Shown here piece after piece: positions 34,350-45,709 of a stretch of DNA of 64,000 nucleotides. Made by a program: the position numbers and the translations under genes. This DNA is from Pisaster brevispinus (taxonomy: Eukaryota; Echinodermata; Asteroidea; Forcipulatida; Asteriidae): positions 10,346,296 through 10,410,295 of the forward strand of contig JAMKCF010000013.1 in assembly GCA_023634235.1 (NCBI GenBank), read 5' to 3'. The notes under the pieces were generated by a model, which was given only the letters and a program-made list of their open reading frames with translations, was not told the origin of the DNA and ran no database searches. Each line of letters opens with the position of its first letter. Position 1 is the stretch's first letter.

Positions 34350-34920
34350 GAAAGCTAGGAATATTGAGAGAAAAGTTGTAAAAACATTCCTGTGGAAAGT
34401 ATGGGTAACAAAAAGGGACAAGTAAATAAACCTGTGGGAAAAAAGGGGGTTATTTGGAAACCCGAAAAGAGAGAAAGTTATGAAACCTGTGGAAAAAAAA
34501 ACGGGTTAATAAGAAACCTGTAGAGAGAAAAAAGAAACTTGTGGAAAAAAGGAATGGGTTACTTAAAGACCAGTAGAGAGAAAAAGTTAAGAAAACCTGT
34601 GGAGAAACGGGTTATTTAGAAACCTGTAAAGATACAAAGTTATGAAACCTGTGGGAAAATCGGTAATTTCAAAACCTGAAACGAGAAAAGTTATGAAACC
34701 TGTGGAAAAATAAACCGGGTTACTTAAAGACCTGTAGAGAGAACAAGTTAAGAAACCTGTGGAAAAACGGGTTATTTAGAAACCTGAAAAGCTAAAAAGT
34801 TACAAAACCTGTGGAAAAAAGAACGGGTTAATTAAAGACCTGTAGAGAGACATGTTAAGAAACCTGTGGAAAAACGGGTTATTTCAAAACCTGAAAAGAT
34901 AAAAAGTTACAAGACCTAAC
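34350..34920. repeat. Minisatellite with aaacctgtggaaaaa units
   Basis: Higher-order units of about 90 bp contain gaaacctgtggaaaaac, gggttatttagaaacctg and gtagagagaaaaagtta, repeated about seven times with drift. It lies between the Penelope-like element and the YR gene. Confidence 0.8.
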
Positions 34921-34962
34921 GCTGTCAGCCGATCTTCAACCACATAATTACTTCCCCAGCTT

Positions 34963-35841
34963 TTGATGCTTCTGTCTACATCAATGGCTCCAGCTTCTTG
35001 GAGGACTTATGAAAGAGCTCTCAATGTCCTGGTTGTTTTCTTAGGACACTTTGGGTTTACCAAAACACTCCCGCTTCCTCCTATTGTAATTGCCATGTTT
35101 GTAACGCATTTATATAAGTGTAAATATGCAGCAAGTACTATTTTGACAAACTTTTCTGCCTTTAGTTTTGTTCATAAATTGTATAGTATGCCAGATCCTG
35201 TTCATGCATTTATTGTACAGAAGGTCATAGCAGGGGTTCAGAAGTTGAAGCCTCAACTTGATCTCAGACTGCCCCAACTTCCCTCTTAGTACTCCATCGC
35301 ATCCCTACAGCTCTTGGCAATTGTTCACTTAAAGCATTTCAGAGAACCATGTACACAAGCATGTTTCTGCTAGCTTTTGCAGCGTTTTTACGTGTTGGTG
35401 AAATGTGCGTTTCGAATGCAAACACTGAAAATGTTTTAAGGTTGAGTGGTGTGCATGAGTTGAGGGAAACTGGTGGGCTGAGATTAATGTTCTCTCGTTT
35501 CAAACATTCACAAGGCAGGCAGGCTTGCATTGATATTGCCAGGCAGGATAGCGAGTTCTGCCCAGTTAAAAGCATTGCGAGATTATTTAGACAGCAGACA
35601 ATCGTTTCAGTCAGTCTATCTGTTCTGCTGGCCGAGTGGCAATCCAGTCACAAGAAAAAAATTTGCTCAGACTCTCCGCTCAACACTCGATTTTATTGGG
35701 CTTGATCCGGCTCTGTACACAGGGCATAGTTTTAGGATCGGAGCGGCGTGTCATGCGACATCGTTAGGTTTATCTGATGCTCAGATACGTGCAATGGGAA
35801 GATGGAAATCCGTTGCATTCAAGAAGTACATACGTCTTTAA
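34963..35841 (+). pseudogene. Tyrosine recombinase of the YR retroelement
   Basis: The N-terminal SAM-like core-binding domain is at 34963-35289 (SWRTYERALNVLVVFLGHFG ... RLPQLPS, stop). The catalytic domain is at 35349-35841 in two frames: FLLAFAAFLRVGEMC carries the first catalytic Arg, HSFRIGAACH carries the His-x-x-Arg box, and MGRWKSVAFKKYIRL carries the nucleophilic Tyr near the C-terminus. A stop plus frame change at about 35289 and a frameshift at about 35570 disrupt it. The motif style fits DIRS/Ngaro-type recombinases. Confidence 0.75.
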
Positions 35842-35932
35842 TGAGCGAAGTGATTTAAACTCGTACTGAGCGTTGCTATGCCTGGTCTGCGTTTGTTTTT
35901 GTTGGGAGCCGCCCATGCTGGGACGACTTGTG

Positions 35933-36426
35933 GCGTGTTTTCCCCTCAGAAACAGTAGATGTAATAATATAAGTAGTTCAGTGTAGCCACTTGTTTAAAT
36001 TGAGGTTTATAATTATTGTTATTGTTATGAAAATGTGTTTATTTCATATTAAGAGTGATTTTTTGAGATCAAGGATCACACCAGAGTTTACATTTAATGA
36101 ATATGCATTCAGTGGTTGCTAACCAGTCTATTTTAGTTAAAGGAAGTACAGTTCCCCGCAAATGTGGTCAACATTTGTGTGGGTCAAGCATACATGTTCA
36201 ATAACTGTGTTTCAATGTACATGTTTTACTTAAAGGAGATGCATTTGGTGTAAACATTTGTATGGACAAAACATTTGAAAGTTTTCCGTTTAAAATTAAT
36301 GTAAAAAAAAAAATAAATAAATAAAATAAATAAAACAAATATATAAACAGGACTCCTAAACTAAGAAGAAGTATGGTGTAAAACAACAGAGTTTGCTTCA
36401 TGCGTTTTGGTCCCGTAGGTCCATAA
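35933..36426 (+). repeat. Split direct repeat B1
   Basis: Homologous to B2 at 36834-37327, from gcgtgttttcccctca to cgttttggtcccgtaggtcc. Confidence 0.8.
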
Positions 36427-36432
36427 AGGAAA

Positions 36433-36737
36433 GATTAAGTGCATACTTAATCAGGTTTATGGAACACGGGAATCCTGCGATCATCCCTACAGTGTTGTTT
36501 ACACACAGTAATACAAAGTGCAGCTTGCTTTTACTACAATATCCCTGAGTAAACAGAGTTGCATTGTGGCTAGTGATCATTGGGTCTAGCAAACCACGCC
36601 ACAACGTCGTCGCCTCTGATTGGTGGAAAGTTCCTTACATAGTAACAGCATTGTCTGTGCGCTTAACTCTGATCTTTAGTTTCGCCATTGCAACAAGCAC
36701 ACAACACGCCTTACAGGCAGCTTGTTGTTTTTTCATC
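36433..36737 (+). repeat. Split direct repeat A2
   Basis: Homologous to A1 at 31064-31398, about 5.4 kb apart. Confidence 0.8.
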
Positions 36738-36833
36738 ACCAACTTCCACCCCATTTGCATCCGCCTGTTTAATTTATCTATGTTGTTTTCTCCATCTCCA
36801 TTGGTTTGAAATGTTCGTTTGTTTTTTTGTTTT

Positions 36834-37327
36834 GCGTGTTTTCCCCTCAAAAACAGTAAGTTTGATTATATAAGTAGTTCAGTGTAACCATTTGTTTAAA
36901 TTGAGGTTTATAATTATTGTTATTGTTATGAAAATGTGTTTATATCATATTTAGAGTGGTTTTGGGAGATCAAGCATCACACCAGAGCTTACATTTAATT
37001 GATTCAGATGAATATGCATTTAGTGGTTGCTAACCAGTCTATTTTAGTTAAAGGAATACAGTTCCCCACAAATGTGGTCAACATTTGTTTGGGACATGCA
37101 TACATGACTGTTCAATAACTGTGTTTCAATATACATATACATTTTAGGTGTAAACATTTGTATGGACAAAACATTTGAAAATTTTCCGTTTAAAATTAAT
37201 GTTACAAACACAAATAAATAAATAAGTAGAATAAACAATTAAATAAACAGGACTCCTAAACCCAGAAGAAGTATGGTGTAAAACAACATAGTTTCATTCA
37301 TGCGTTTTGGTCCCGTAGGTCCATAAA
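36834..37327 (+). repeat. Split direct repeat B2
   Basis: Homologous to B1; its end (cccgtaggtccataaa) marks the right boundary of the YR element. Confidence 0.8.
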
Positions 37328-38584
37328 CAGTATTTAAAGTTTTGGATCGTCTTTATCGTTAGATCTCTTTGACCTTTTTTAGCGCCACCTTATTTGATTT
37401 GTTTTTGCATTTGAGAAAAATTCAGGTCTTTTGAATGATTTCTCTTCACGGATGTTTTCTTTTTTGATTTTCAGATTGTAACAAAATTCACTTTATGTTT
37501 TTACAACGAATGTCTACACTTTCTATTTAAATATCGTACATTGGACATTTACGTATTGTTTGCGCAGTGAATGTCTGTACGTGTTCTTTAGGCTTGAACA
37601 TCGGAACACACGTTTGCACATCGGTTGTATACTTTATATTGTATATTGGACAATAAAGATACACTAAATATATATATTTGCATTGTGAATGTGTACCGTC
37701 TTAAAAACGTAGACAGCCTGTAAGTGTTTTACCACGAATTTTTACTTTCAACTCATCGTAAACATTCACGTTGGTTTGTACAGCCATTGTATACTTTCAT
37801 CGAATATTGAGATTTAAAACCAACAGCTGCAAGTTTACATCAGGAGTCTTGCTTAGAAACGGCTGCTGCTCTGACAAACTTTCTTGGGGTGAATGATTGG
37901 ACATTAATCGAATGAATATTAATCACTTCTACGTAGACATCCACGCACTTGTACAGCAAGGTAACCTTACCTTCATCGCAGAGTGGAGCTTTCATGAGTT
38001 ATTGTCCTTTCAACAGTTTCCCGGGCTTCAGAGGTGAATAAACTTATTGAAGATAATCATTGGCCTTAAGTTGAATTTTTGAACATCTATCATCCTTGAA
38101 CGCAAAGTTGACCAACAATTATTATATTGTATTGCAGAATGCTGCTTCACCCTTATTTCTCGCTTCTTCCCCCTTTTTCTCTCTCCCTTTCCCCTTTCTC
38201 TTTAATTGTCTATTTTTTTAATATATTTGTCTTCTTGTTCACTTCGTGTGTGTGTGCGAACATGTCTACGCATTCAAACCGAGGACTTTAGCAATAGGGA
38301 TCCGGGAGAAAAAAAACATATCGGGGACAGTCGTTGGTTTGTTTCGTGTACAAAACCACTGGGAACGTCGCTAAAAAAACTAAGTCCACAGCAGTCATCG
38401 GTATTATACCATTTACACACTAGTGTGCCCTTACACATGCCAACTTACGGGGTACTTTTAACAATGGAACAATGGACCCCACAAGGCAATTTCAATAGGA
38501 ACAATAGGGCCCCCACAAGGGAATTCTTTAGAAAAGGGAACAATAAAACAACAATAGCAGTACCCCACAAACCGGATCCGTAAG

Positions 38585-38802
38585 GTTGTGTGTGTGTGAG
38601 TTTGTTTTCACATTCAAACCGGGGACCTATAACAAAAGAGGACAATAGGGTCCCCGGTTGGGTAAAGGTCCCCAGTTGGAAATTGTGTACAAAACCAATG
38701 GGAGCTGTTGCCAAAAAGTTAAAGTCCAAACAAAAGAGGGACAATAGGAGGTCCCCGATTGGAGGTGTTTACACACTTGTGTGTGTGTGTGTGTGTGTGT
38801 TT
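38585..38802. repeat. 220-bp interspersed repeat (copy 2), pair with 24420-24640
   Basis: Nearly identical to copy 1, including accgggg-type tracts and a terminal (GT)n run. Confidence 0.75.
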
Positions 38803-38945
38803 CGAATTTTACCAGGGCATGTACCCCAGCAGCCCTGGATCCACGCATGATCATTTTTAATAATTGTGCTGGCTATTGTAGATGTTGGTTTTACGAAACA
38901 AATGGACGTCATATTGCATTTACGTTAACTCTTGACTTAAAGAGA

Positions 38946-38999
38946 CAAGAGAGAGAGAGAGAGAGAGAGAGAAAAAAAAAAAAAAAAAAAAAAAAAAAA
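38946..38999. repeat. (GA)n followed by poly-A
   Basis: About 12 GA dinucleotides followed by about 29 A. Confidence 0.9.
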
Positions 39000-39197
39000 C
39001 GTTTACTGTAGTAAAGAAGACTGCGTAGACAAATTCACATAGTTGTATGACGTTATGAGCATGGGGATCAAATGGTTGTACCTTGTTTCCACATTTGTTT
39101 TATCTTTGTCTATGTTAAGAGTCCTTCTAAGTTGAGTCTATATTGCGTTTAGTACACCCCTATTGACTAGTATAACCCAATGCAAAGAATGGTTTAC

Positions 39198-39443
39198 CTC
39201 TGACAAGTAACCTCATGAGCGCCTGTTTGCGATTATTGCGAGTTCCGGCTTGATGAACCTCGTATGTTCCAGCGTGTGTGCTACTTGCTCCCTGGATATC
39301 ATATTGAAGCTCGTCATTATTGAAAGGACTGCTGCTATCCTTTCTCCAACGAGGATCTGTACCTGAGCTCGTACCAGTAACTACTAGACTTACATCATCC
39401 CCTGAGTTCACCGTCTGGCTTATAGCAGTTGGCAGAAAGTCAG
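39198..39443 (-). CDS. Tie-like receptor ectodomain, Ig2 exon, cassette B
   Basis: A 246-bp phase 1-1 exon, acceptor cctctgcag, donor gtaaac. It begins SDFLPTAISQTVNSGDDVSL, keeps RWRKD and HAGTYEV and ends RLLVRG; no cysteines. It is four codons shorter than cassette C in the linker after RWRxD, in frame. Its distance from Ig1 is 2.76 kb because of the Penelope-like insertion; without it the intron would be about 0.45 kb. Confidence 0.8.
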
Positions 39444-39587
39444 CTGCAGAGGAAAACCACAAAAGTTAATGAATTTACAAAGTCTAAAAGTCAGTGTTAT
39501 AACCAGCGAGGGGAAGAGGTGGGATGGTCTCATCCAAGCCATTTGCTGTAATGAGTTAAACTATAAAATAAAACAACATATATAAAC

Positions 39588-39590
39588 AAG

Positions 39591-39682
<92 letters not shown>
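39588..39682. repeat. (AAT)n microsatellite
   Basis: About 30 AAT units next to the left end of the Penelope-like element. Confidence 0.9.
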
Positions 39683-39683
<1 letters not shown>

Positions 39684-40318
39684 ATACGTTGTTGTAAACA
39701 TATATATATAATATTAATAATACAATTTAGTAGGGGAGTTGGCCTTAGCTTTCGATCCAGACCGGACCTTCGTCAGAGGCATAAACAAGAACAAACACAA
39801 ACATATCCATTTATAGCAAAAAGAGGAGCAAAGGATTAAGGGAGAGTATCCAGAAAAAAGCGGGAAAATATAGCCAATCAGAATTGTAAATTTACCGGCT
39901 TAGAACCAATAAGAGTGAAGAAGTGAGGACAAAGGATGGTCAGTTTGGAAGGCTGGATCACTGGACCATAAAGGTGGTGCCGCATTGTAGGCATTACAAT
40001 GCGGGAAGCATAAAAGGGTAGGATTAGAGAACAAGCCACATAAGAAAATGCAACTAACAATAGGAGGCAAGATCAAAGTAATTATAGAATAAAAAGAATC
40101 AGTAAAAATAGTTTAAATTAGGTAAGAGGAACCTGCAGAGTGAGCAGGTTATTAAATCCTCTGTAAAGGGAATAGGTAATTGACAGGTTAACTCCAAAAC
40201 TTCTTGAGAAAGAAAAAAAGAGCAATGAAGTAAGCGAGAGAAAGAAGCGTAGAAATAGACCAGTGGAGAGAACATGTTATTAATAATAAATCGAAAGTGA
40301 AAGGAGGGTGATGGGGAT

Positions 40319-40675
40319 TTATTTAACACCGGTGTTTACGTTAAGTCCAAAGGGTTGGACTGTCTTGAGTTGGTGAATCCATTGTGATTCTCTGAGTTTG
40401 CGGCGTGTGTCGTCACCATTGCAAGCCTCAATCACGATGAGTTCAACATCTTTGACGCTGTGATTAAGGCTGTTGAAGTGGATGGAGACGGGGTACAGTT
40501 TCTTGGTCTTTATGGAAGAGACATGGTTCGCAAAGCGAAGACTGAGTTTGGTCTTAGTCTCTCCCACATACTGTAGTCCACATCTTTTACAAGATATAAC
40601 GTAGACCACATTGGGTGTGCTACATAGGGAGTCGGTCTTGATATTGTAAGAAGAGCCAGTGCTATGACTCTTCAC
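40319..40675 (-). pseudogene. GIY-YIG endonuclease domain of the Penelope-like element
   Basis: A 118-codon frame with the GIY-YIG core as VVYVISC...CGLQYVGET, the following LRFANHV (conserved Arg and His), and RRKLRESQWIHQLKT with the metal-binding Glu and GLN near the end. Upstream in the same frame are CHKCTRSKCRTC cysteines (about 40735-40700), the usual CCHC-like linker of Penelope endonucleases. The domain appears complete; only the frame joining it to RT is broken. Confidence 0.85.
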
Positions 40676-40749
40676 TTTAAGTGCAGGTTTGATGTAGAGA
40701 CAGGTTCTACATTTAGAGCGGGTACACTTGTGACAACCCTGTATCTCTG

Positions 40750-42029
40750 TTAGTGGTGGTGTTTGGCCTGTACCTGGGGGAGTTTAGCCCTGACTAGAAT
40801 GTCACCCAGGTTTTTCGGGCGGCGGAATGCAACCAAGGGGTTTTCAGGGATTGCTGAGCGCAACCTCTTAGATGTATAGAGAATATTCATTCTGCCTTTG
40901 AGGATTGAGGTGAGTTTGGGCAGTTTAGGGTGGTAGGTGGTGACCAGGGCAACTCTATTGGTCGGGACTTTTCTGGACCCCGTGTTGGCCAAAAGAGTAT
41001 GGCGTGGTATACTGATGGCCTTGTTGATGGCAAGTTGAACCCTGCGTTCGCTGTGACCTCTAGAAACAAGGTGTTTCCTGAGGTCCGATGAGCTCCATTT
41101 GTATAGGGTATCTGTGGAGCAGATACGTCTTATGCGCAAGGCCTGACTGTAAGCTATTGCCTTCTTACAGTGACTGGGGTGGCAACTGTTGGAGAGAAGG
41201 TACTGGTGGGTGTCAGTGGGTTTGCTGTATACATCCGTAGCAATGCCGCTGGTGGATTTACTTATAGTTACATCTAGAAAATTAATACTTGTTAGAGAGT
41301 ATTTAGTAGTGAACTTTATGGTTGGGTGGAATGAGTTTAAATGGTCGATAAACTCAACCAAGCTGTCTTGACTACCACACCAGATAGAGAAAATATCATC
41401 AATAAATCTCCACCAAACTAGTGGGCGGCTGGGGGCAGAGGACATAAGTTTTTCCTCTAGGTCAGACATGAGGGCGCCATTTTTGTACCTATGGCGGTAC
41501 CCTGTATGTGTAGAAAATGCCTGTCAGTAAATGAAAAGTTGTTCTCAGTGAGAATGTGGCTGATGAGTTCCTTAACATGTATCACTGAGGGGCAGGATTG
41601 TTTGTTGCCCCTGAGGGCAGAGACACATGCATTTATGCCTTCATTACGGGGTATGTTAGTATACAGTGATGAAACATCTAGAGTAACCCAAAAAGCAGAG
41701 TCAGGTATTTGATGTTTGACATCCTCTAGCTTATGGAGGAAGTCTGTGGTGTCCTTTATGAAGGAAGGGATGCTGGAGACTAAGGGGTTGAGAAAGCTAT
41801 CTACAAACTCAGAAATGCGCTCTGTAGGGCTACCATTACCAGATACATTGGGTCGGCCTGGATTGTTGGGCTGGTGTATCTTAGGTAGAAGGTAGAAGCG
41901 TGCTGTACGGGGGTCCTGTGGAAGGAGATAGTTGAAGGTATCTTTGTCGATACCGTTGGCATTGTGGATTCTAACCAAGGTGTCACTGATTTGTTTGGAG
42001 AATGATTGAGTGGGGTCAGTGTCACATAT
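40750..42029 (-). pseudogene. Penelope-like reverse transcriptase
   Basis: The first part (42029-41457) carries RFYLLPKIHQPNNPGRP, VTLDVSSLYTNIPRNEG and GTAIGTKMAPS. A 16-bp deletion (bounded by ATG microhomology) removes the following YANIF segment and shifts frame. The second part (41469-40750) carries VWWRFIDDIFSIW (catalytic FIDD), INFLDVTISK, VYSKPTDTHQYLL, CHPSHCKKAIAYSQALRIRR and a basic thumb. Apart from these lesions it is well preserved. Confidence 0.85.
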
Positions 42030-42204
42030 AATATAAATAATAAATACATTATGGTCGAAACACAACAACTGGACTAAAAAAGAGAAAAACTAATCTTAAG
42101 AATTTTATTGGGCATGTCATGTTACAACATTCGATTCGTCATTTAGGTTTTACTTCAACTTCACTTTTTAAACAACATATTTCAGCGCACAAATCACTAC
42201 TTAC

Positions 42205-42555
42205 ATTCAGTGCTCATAATAACGGTGCCAATGCTAGTAGTCAGCGCACCTCCAGTACTTGTCGCTTGACAAGCATATACACCGATCCGTGAGACCCCGC
42301 CAGATGCCAGCATCCGTAGAACAGAGACAGAAACATCACCGTCAACGGTCGTTGGGTCCAGAGTGCCTGGTAGTTGTAAAAGGTTTTGGTCATCTGGGTC
42401 GGTAGTTTCAGTTGTGTGAGTGAATTGAGTACGAGCAACAGAAAGATTTCCGTCCAAGTTGTTATAGAATCCAGCTATGAAGGTCTCTTCCGCCTCCGAA
42501 GAAGGTGAGACTCTTGGTTTAGTTACGCAGGTAAAATCATATACGGCAAACACAC
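42205..42555 (-). CDS. Tie-like receptor ectodomain, Ig1 exon, cassette B
   Basis: A 351-bp phase 1-1 exon, acceptor gaattgtag, donor gtaagt. About 117 residues, GVFAVYDFTCVTKPR, LSVARTQF, VSVLRMLASG and RIGVYACQA, with the Ig cysteine pair. An N-glycosylation sequon (NLS) follows LDG. It is five codons longer than in cassette C, in frame. The upstream flank to about 42770 is homologous to cassette C. No signal-peptide exon was recognised between it and the cassette A EGF exons. Confidence 0.82.
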
Positions 42556-42770
42556 CTACAATTCAATCAGAAAATTTATTTTCCGTCTCTTCCATTCAGC
42601 GTCATTTTGTTTAAGTTGATCCGTGTTATATATTTGTATGGGTAAGGAGCTTATGATTGTTGTTAGCCTAGCTAAATGTTAATGTCATCTTACGCTATAT
42701 AAGGATTAGGCCACTTCATGGAAACATTTTTAAGATTCAAGTAATAAACCACAAGGGAAACTGACGGATA

Positions 42771-43990
42771 CATTTCCAGTTACCGCAAACTGAAATTACA
42801 TTGATACCTCACCATGCAAATCCTCAAAATGAAAGACCAATTTTTAGACCAACGTTGGAAAACATACCAACTGCCGTCGGAATTGGTCTTTTGTTGCCAA
42901 GCAAAGTTAGGTAGTACCATTTACCATAAAATATGGCAAAATAGGTACTTTCATTTATTGGTAACTTATGATTAGCCATTTACTGGTTACAATAGTTTTA
43001 CTTTATTGTTGGGCAAAATAGCTTTGCTCTTTTGTTGGACATAATACTTTCCTTTTTTGTTGGTCAATACATTTTTGATAATGTGTTGGTCAAATAATGG
43101 TTGCTCTTTAGTTGGTCAATATATTTCTGCTCATTTGTTGGTCAAAATATTTTTACTATATGTTTCATTTTCGGTATTACAGGGTAAACAATCCTTTAAA
43201 AACCACCATAAATACTCAATTTATTTATAAATAACACAACTGTAACTTTCTTTGATTTGCAGATGTAACTGCATTGGTAATTGCTTGACCTCAAATGGAT
43301 TCAGTTTGAAGCATCTCAACCCAGATGTTGCACTCCCATATTGGCAGAGTTCACATGCCACGCCCCCTTTTGGTACATTTTGTAGCTCATAAAGTTCAGA
43401 TCAACAATGACTAATTGTTGACTTCTGACCAATGAAAACTAGTCAAAACACCTCAAAGTGGTTGACTAATGTCATTAGTCAGAAAAATAACGAGGTATTG
43501 GACTAGACTCAAAAGTCACTGAACTAAGATCAAAAGTCACTGGACTAAGCAGTTAAGTTGCTGGACTACAGATTAGTCGTATAAGACATTGTCACAGGAC
43601 TAATTAATTCTAAACGCCTTTTGACTTAAGTTCCTTAGTCATGCGCTGGTTTTAGACTTATCTTGATTAGTCCTATAAGACATCATGCTGGACTATTTTT
43701 TATTAGTCAAAATGACCGATTACTTTTAACATATATCTTTTTTGGTAACAGTAATTTTGCTCTTTTGTTGGGATTTCTTTTTGGTCAACCGGAAGTAGGT
43801 TATGTTTGTGTTTGACAATTTTGGGGTAATTTGTAATGATTGGGTTTTAATATTTTACCAAGCCCATTTGTGAAGTTAGATTACCCCCATTGGTGCACAA
43901 ATCAATTTCTAAGCGCGTTCTTTTAGGAAGGGCTGTTGTTGGGCTTGTTAGTTTTTAAAATAAAAACAAATATTAACAATTAAGTTAAGT
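42771..43990. other. Non-coding inter-cassette sequence with motif arrays
   Basis: About 42990-43150 has repeated ttgttggtcaaaat motifs (also 43750-43780). About 43395-43715 is dense in gactaat/attagtc motifs on both strands. No ORF of interest. Confidence 0.5.
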
Positions 43991-44480
43991 TGAAAACAAA
44001 AATTAACAAAGTTCTTGCGAGCAGTTTTGTTGGTTTTGCTAGACCTGTTATTGACGGTTCAGACTGCCTGTGACAAAATATCCGTGTTGCAAAGTCAATG
44101 AAGGTAGCAATCCAAGGTTTCTCTGTGTTTATTAAGCTTCCCCTTCAACAGACTGTTGTTTCTTGAACAGAATAACTACCATAAAGCCCATCGTTCTTTG
44201 GATGTGACTATATGCCTGCGACTTGCCTTGTCAAAATGTATGGTACACGTTGCATTATGAGTAAAATGTTTCCACGAGGAGCAGTTTACCCCCTTTTTCA
44301 GTTACTTCCAACCATTTGTTGTGCAAAAGTTACACTGCTTGGGGTTAAACAACTGTTGTATTACCCTTTTATGAGTTATTTGAACATCGGTGTTATGTGA
44401 TTTAACTTTCTACGCAATTTGGGTAATGTTGTTTATTTTATTTTACACAAGTGAGGGGAGAAACACAAATTGTCGTTTTA
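43990..44480. repeat. Interspersed repeat shared with 20930-21480
   Basis: Shared blocks as described at 20930; about 0.5 kb, no protein recognised. Confidence 0.55.
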
Positions 44481-44739
44481 ACCAAAATCGACCAAAAGTT
44501 ACATAATGTTTTTACCCAGCAGTTTTACACAGCACAATTTTACACTTATTTAAAACATTTGAAACTGGGCGAATTTTACCTTTAAAGGTTTTACGACTGC
44601 TTCAGGCTGCATTATGCAACCTGCATAGGTCTACTCTCTAAAAACGTTGGGTAAAAAGTATTTTGTTAAAGTCATTTAAACCAACGTTTGGGCAATATTG
44701 AACCCATTATTGGTATAAATTAAATTTAATTACTTTAGC

Positions 44740-45610
44740 CGGTGCCGTGTCTCGTGGGGCCAGAGAGACAAACCCCGGAGCATGAACTCCCCAGCTTGCC
44801 GGTCTAGCCGTGAGCTTGGGAGCTTGTCGGAGGGGTAGGGAGCCAGACCATCAAATACGGTTTTTACGAGGTTTTTAGTCTGTACCTCTAGCTATTATCC
44901 CCTAACTATCGTAACGTGTTGCCTGCGCTACACACGCGGGCCAACGGCGGAAAAATGTTTATCTCATACAACCGGTCTACTTTTATGAAAGCTGCACAAT
45001 GTCCACCCCCCCCCCAAACCGCCCCCCAAAAAAAAAAAAAAAAAAAAAAAACGGTGGCCTTGGTGCTGCTTTTGCTGGCTTTCCCTTGGATTTATTGTGT
45101 TGTTTTACCTTTTACTTTTCGTTGGACCTTGCAATGTTTTTTGTACCGATCCTTGGATGTCGAAGAAACGTTCTCCATTGCAAATAAGTTCTTCCAGTTC
45201 GTCGTGCACAGAATACAGGTTTGTGTGTTTTTTTCATGGTCGTAACCAATAACTGTTTCAATGACAAGTTCAACCGAAACAGTTATTGGTTACGACCGCG
45301 ATCGGACTTCGACTAAGACTGACGTCCGTTTATGTCTGTTTTTTTATTTACACGTGGATTTGTGCTTAATGGATTTGAAGTATGGATCCTTATGCCTCGC
45401 CATTGTTATAATTGATACACAAACAGAGCACCAGTCTACTTACAACGTTGCGCAACATTGTCACGTAAACTTGACAGTTGCAACGGCAAGAAAAGCGAAA
45501 AAGACCTTTGACCGCGTTTTTTTCTTCAAATTTTTCGTTAATTACGTGATACTTTTTACAACAACTAAAAAATATATTGTTTGTCTTTCCACATCCCTAA
45601 ATTAGGTAAA
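44740..45610. other. Repeat-like segment with C/A homopolymers and a perfect hairpin
   Basis: Contains ggaggggtagggagc (44829-44843) and aacagagcaccagt (45422-45435), both also found in the cassette A intron insertion (about 58950 and 59980). It also has poly-C/poly-A at 45005-45050 and a 20-bp perfect inverted repeat at 45240-45295. Possibly one repeat family; no protein domain. Confidence 0.4.
45240..45295. repeat. Perfect 20-bp inverted repeat with 16-nt loop
   Basis: tcgtaaccaataactgtttc (45240-45259) and gaaacagttattggttacga (45276-45295) are exact reverse complements. Confidence 0.85.
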
Positions 45611-45709
45611 CAGTAAGCCGGTGTGTCCCTTTAACCATTATGTGTCTTGGTAAAGATACTTGGTTTTACCTTAAGACCAATAGATGGTCTCTTGTTCTAC
45701 ATCATTTGG

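Larger units (their letters stand above)
31064..37327 (+). mobile_element. Ngaro-like tyrosine-recombinase retroelement with split direct repeats
   Basis: The layout is A1 (31064-31398) - internal region - B1 (35933-36426) - A2 (36433-36737) - B2 (36834-37327), the A1/B1-A2-B2 split direct repeat structure typical of Ngaro-type YR retrotransposons. The internal region holds an SGNH-hydrolase relic (31570-32225) and a tyrosine recombinase (34963-35841). No reverse transcriptase of this element is recognised; instead a Penelope-like element (32371-34345) and a minisatellite occupy the middle. All frames carry lesions, so this copy is inactive. The element lies antisense in the Ig2 to EGF-a intron of cassette B. 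Confidence 0.7.
37328..39197. other. Intron downstream of cassette B Ig2
   Basis: Ancestral intron with a TTGGACATT-type degenerate array (37540-38000), a 220-bp repeat (38585-38802), (GT)n, (GA)n-(A)n at 38946-38999 and the conserved block 38826-39060 shared with 3910-4110 and 62990-63130. No exon is seen. Confidence 0.55.
39728..42029 (-). mobile_element. Penelope-like element copy 2 (RT plus GIY-YIG), 5' truncated
   Basis: Minus-strand element with RT (42029-40750 in two frames) followed by a Cys-rich linker and a GIY-YIG endonuclease (40675-40319) and about 590 bp of 3' UTR. The 5' end stops inside the region before RT (CDTDPTQSFSKQ), so it is truncated relative to copy 1. Visible lesions are few: a 16-bp deletion near 41470 and a single-base frame change near 40770. 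It is inserted in the Ig1-Ig2 intron of cassette B, next to an AAT microsatellite. Confidence 0.85.

Noticed and set aside
44916..45245. 109-codon plus-strand ORF with hydrophobic segment
   Set aside because: It runs through poly-C and poly-A tracts, has no homologous motif and overlaps repeat-like sequence; not supported as a gene.
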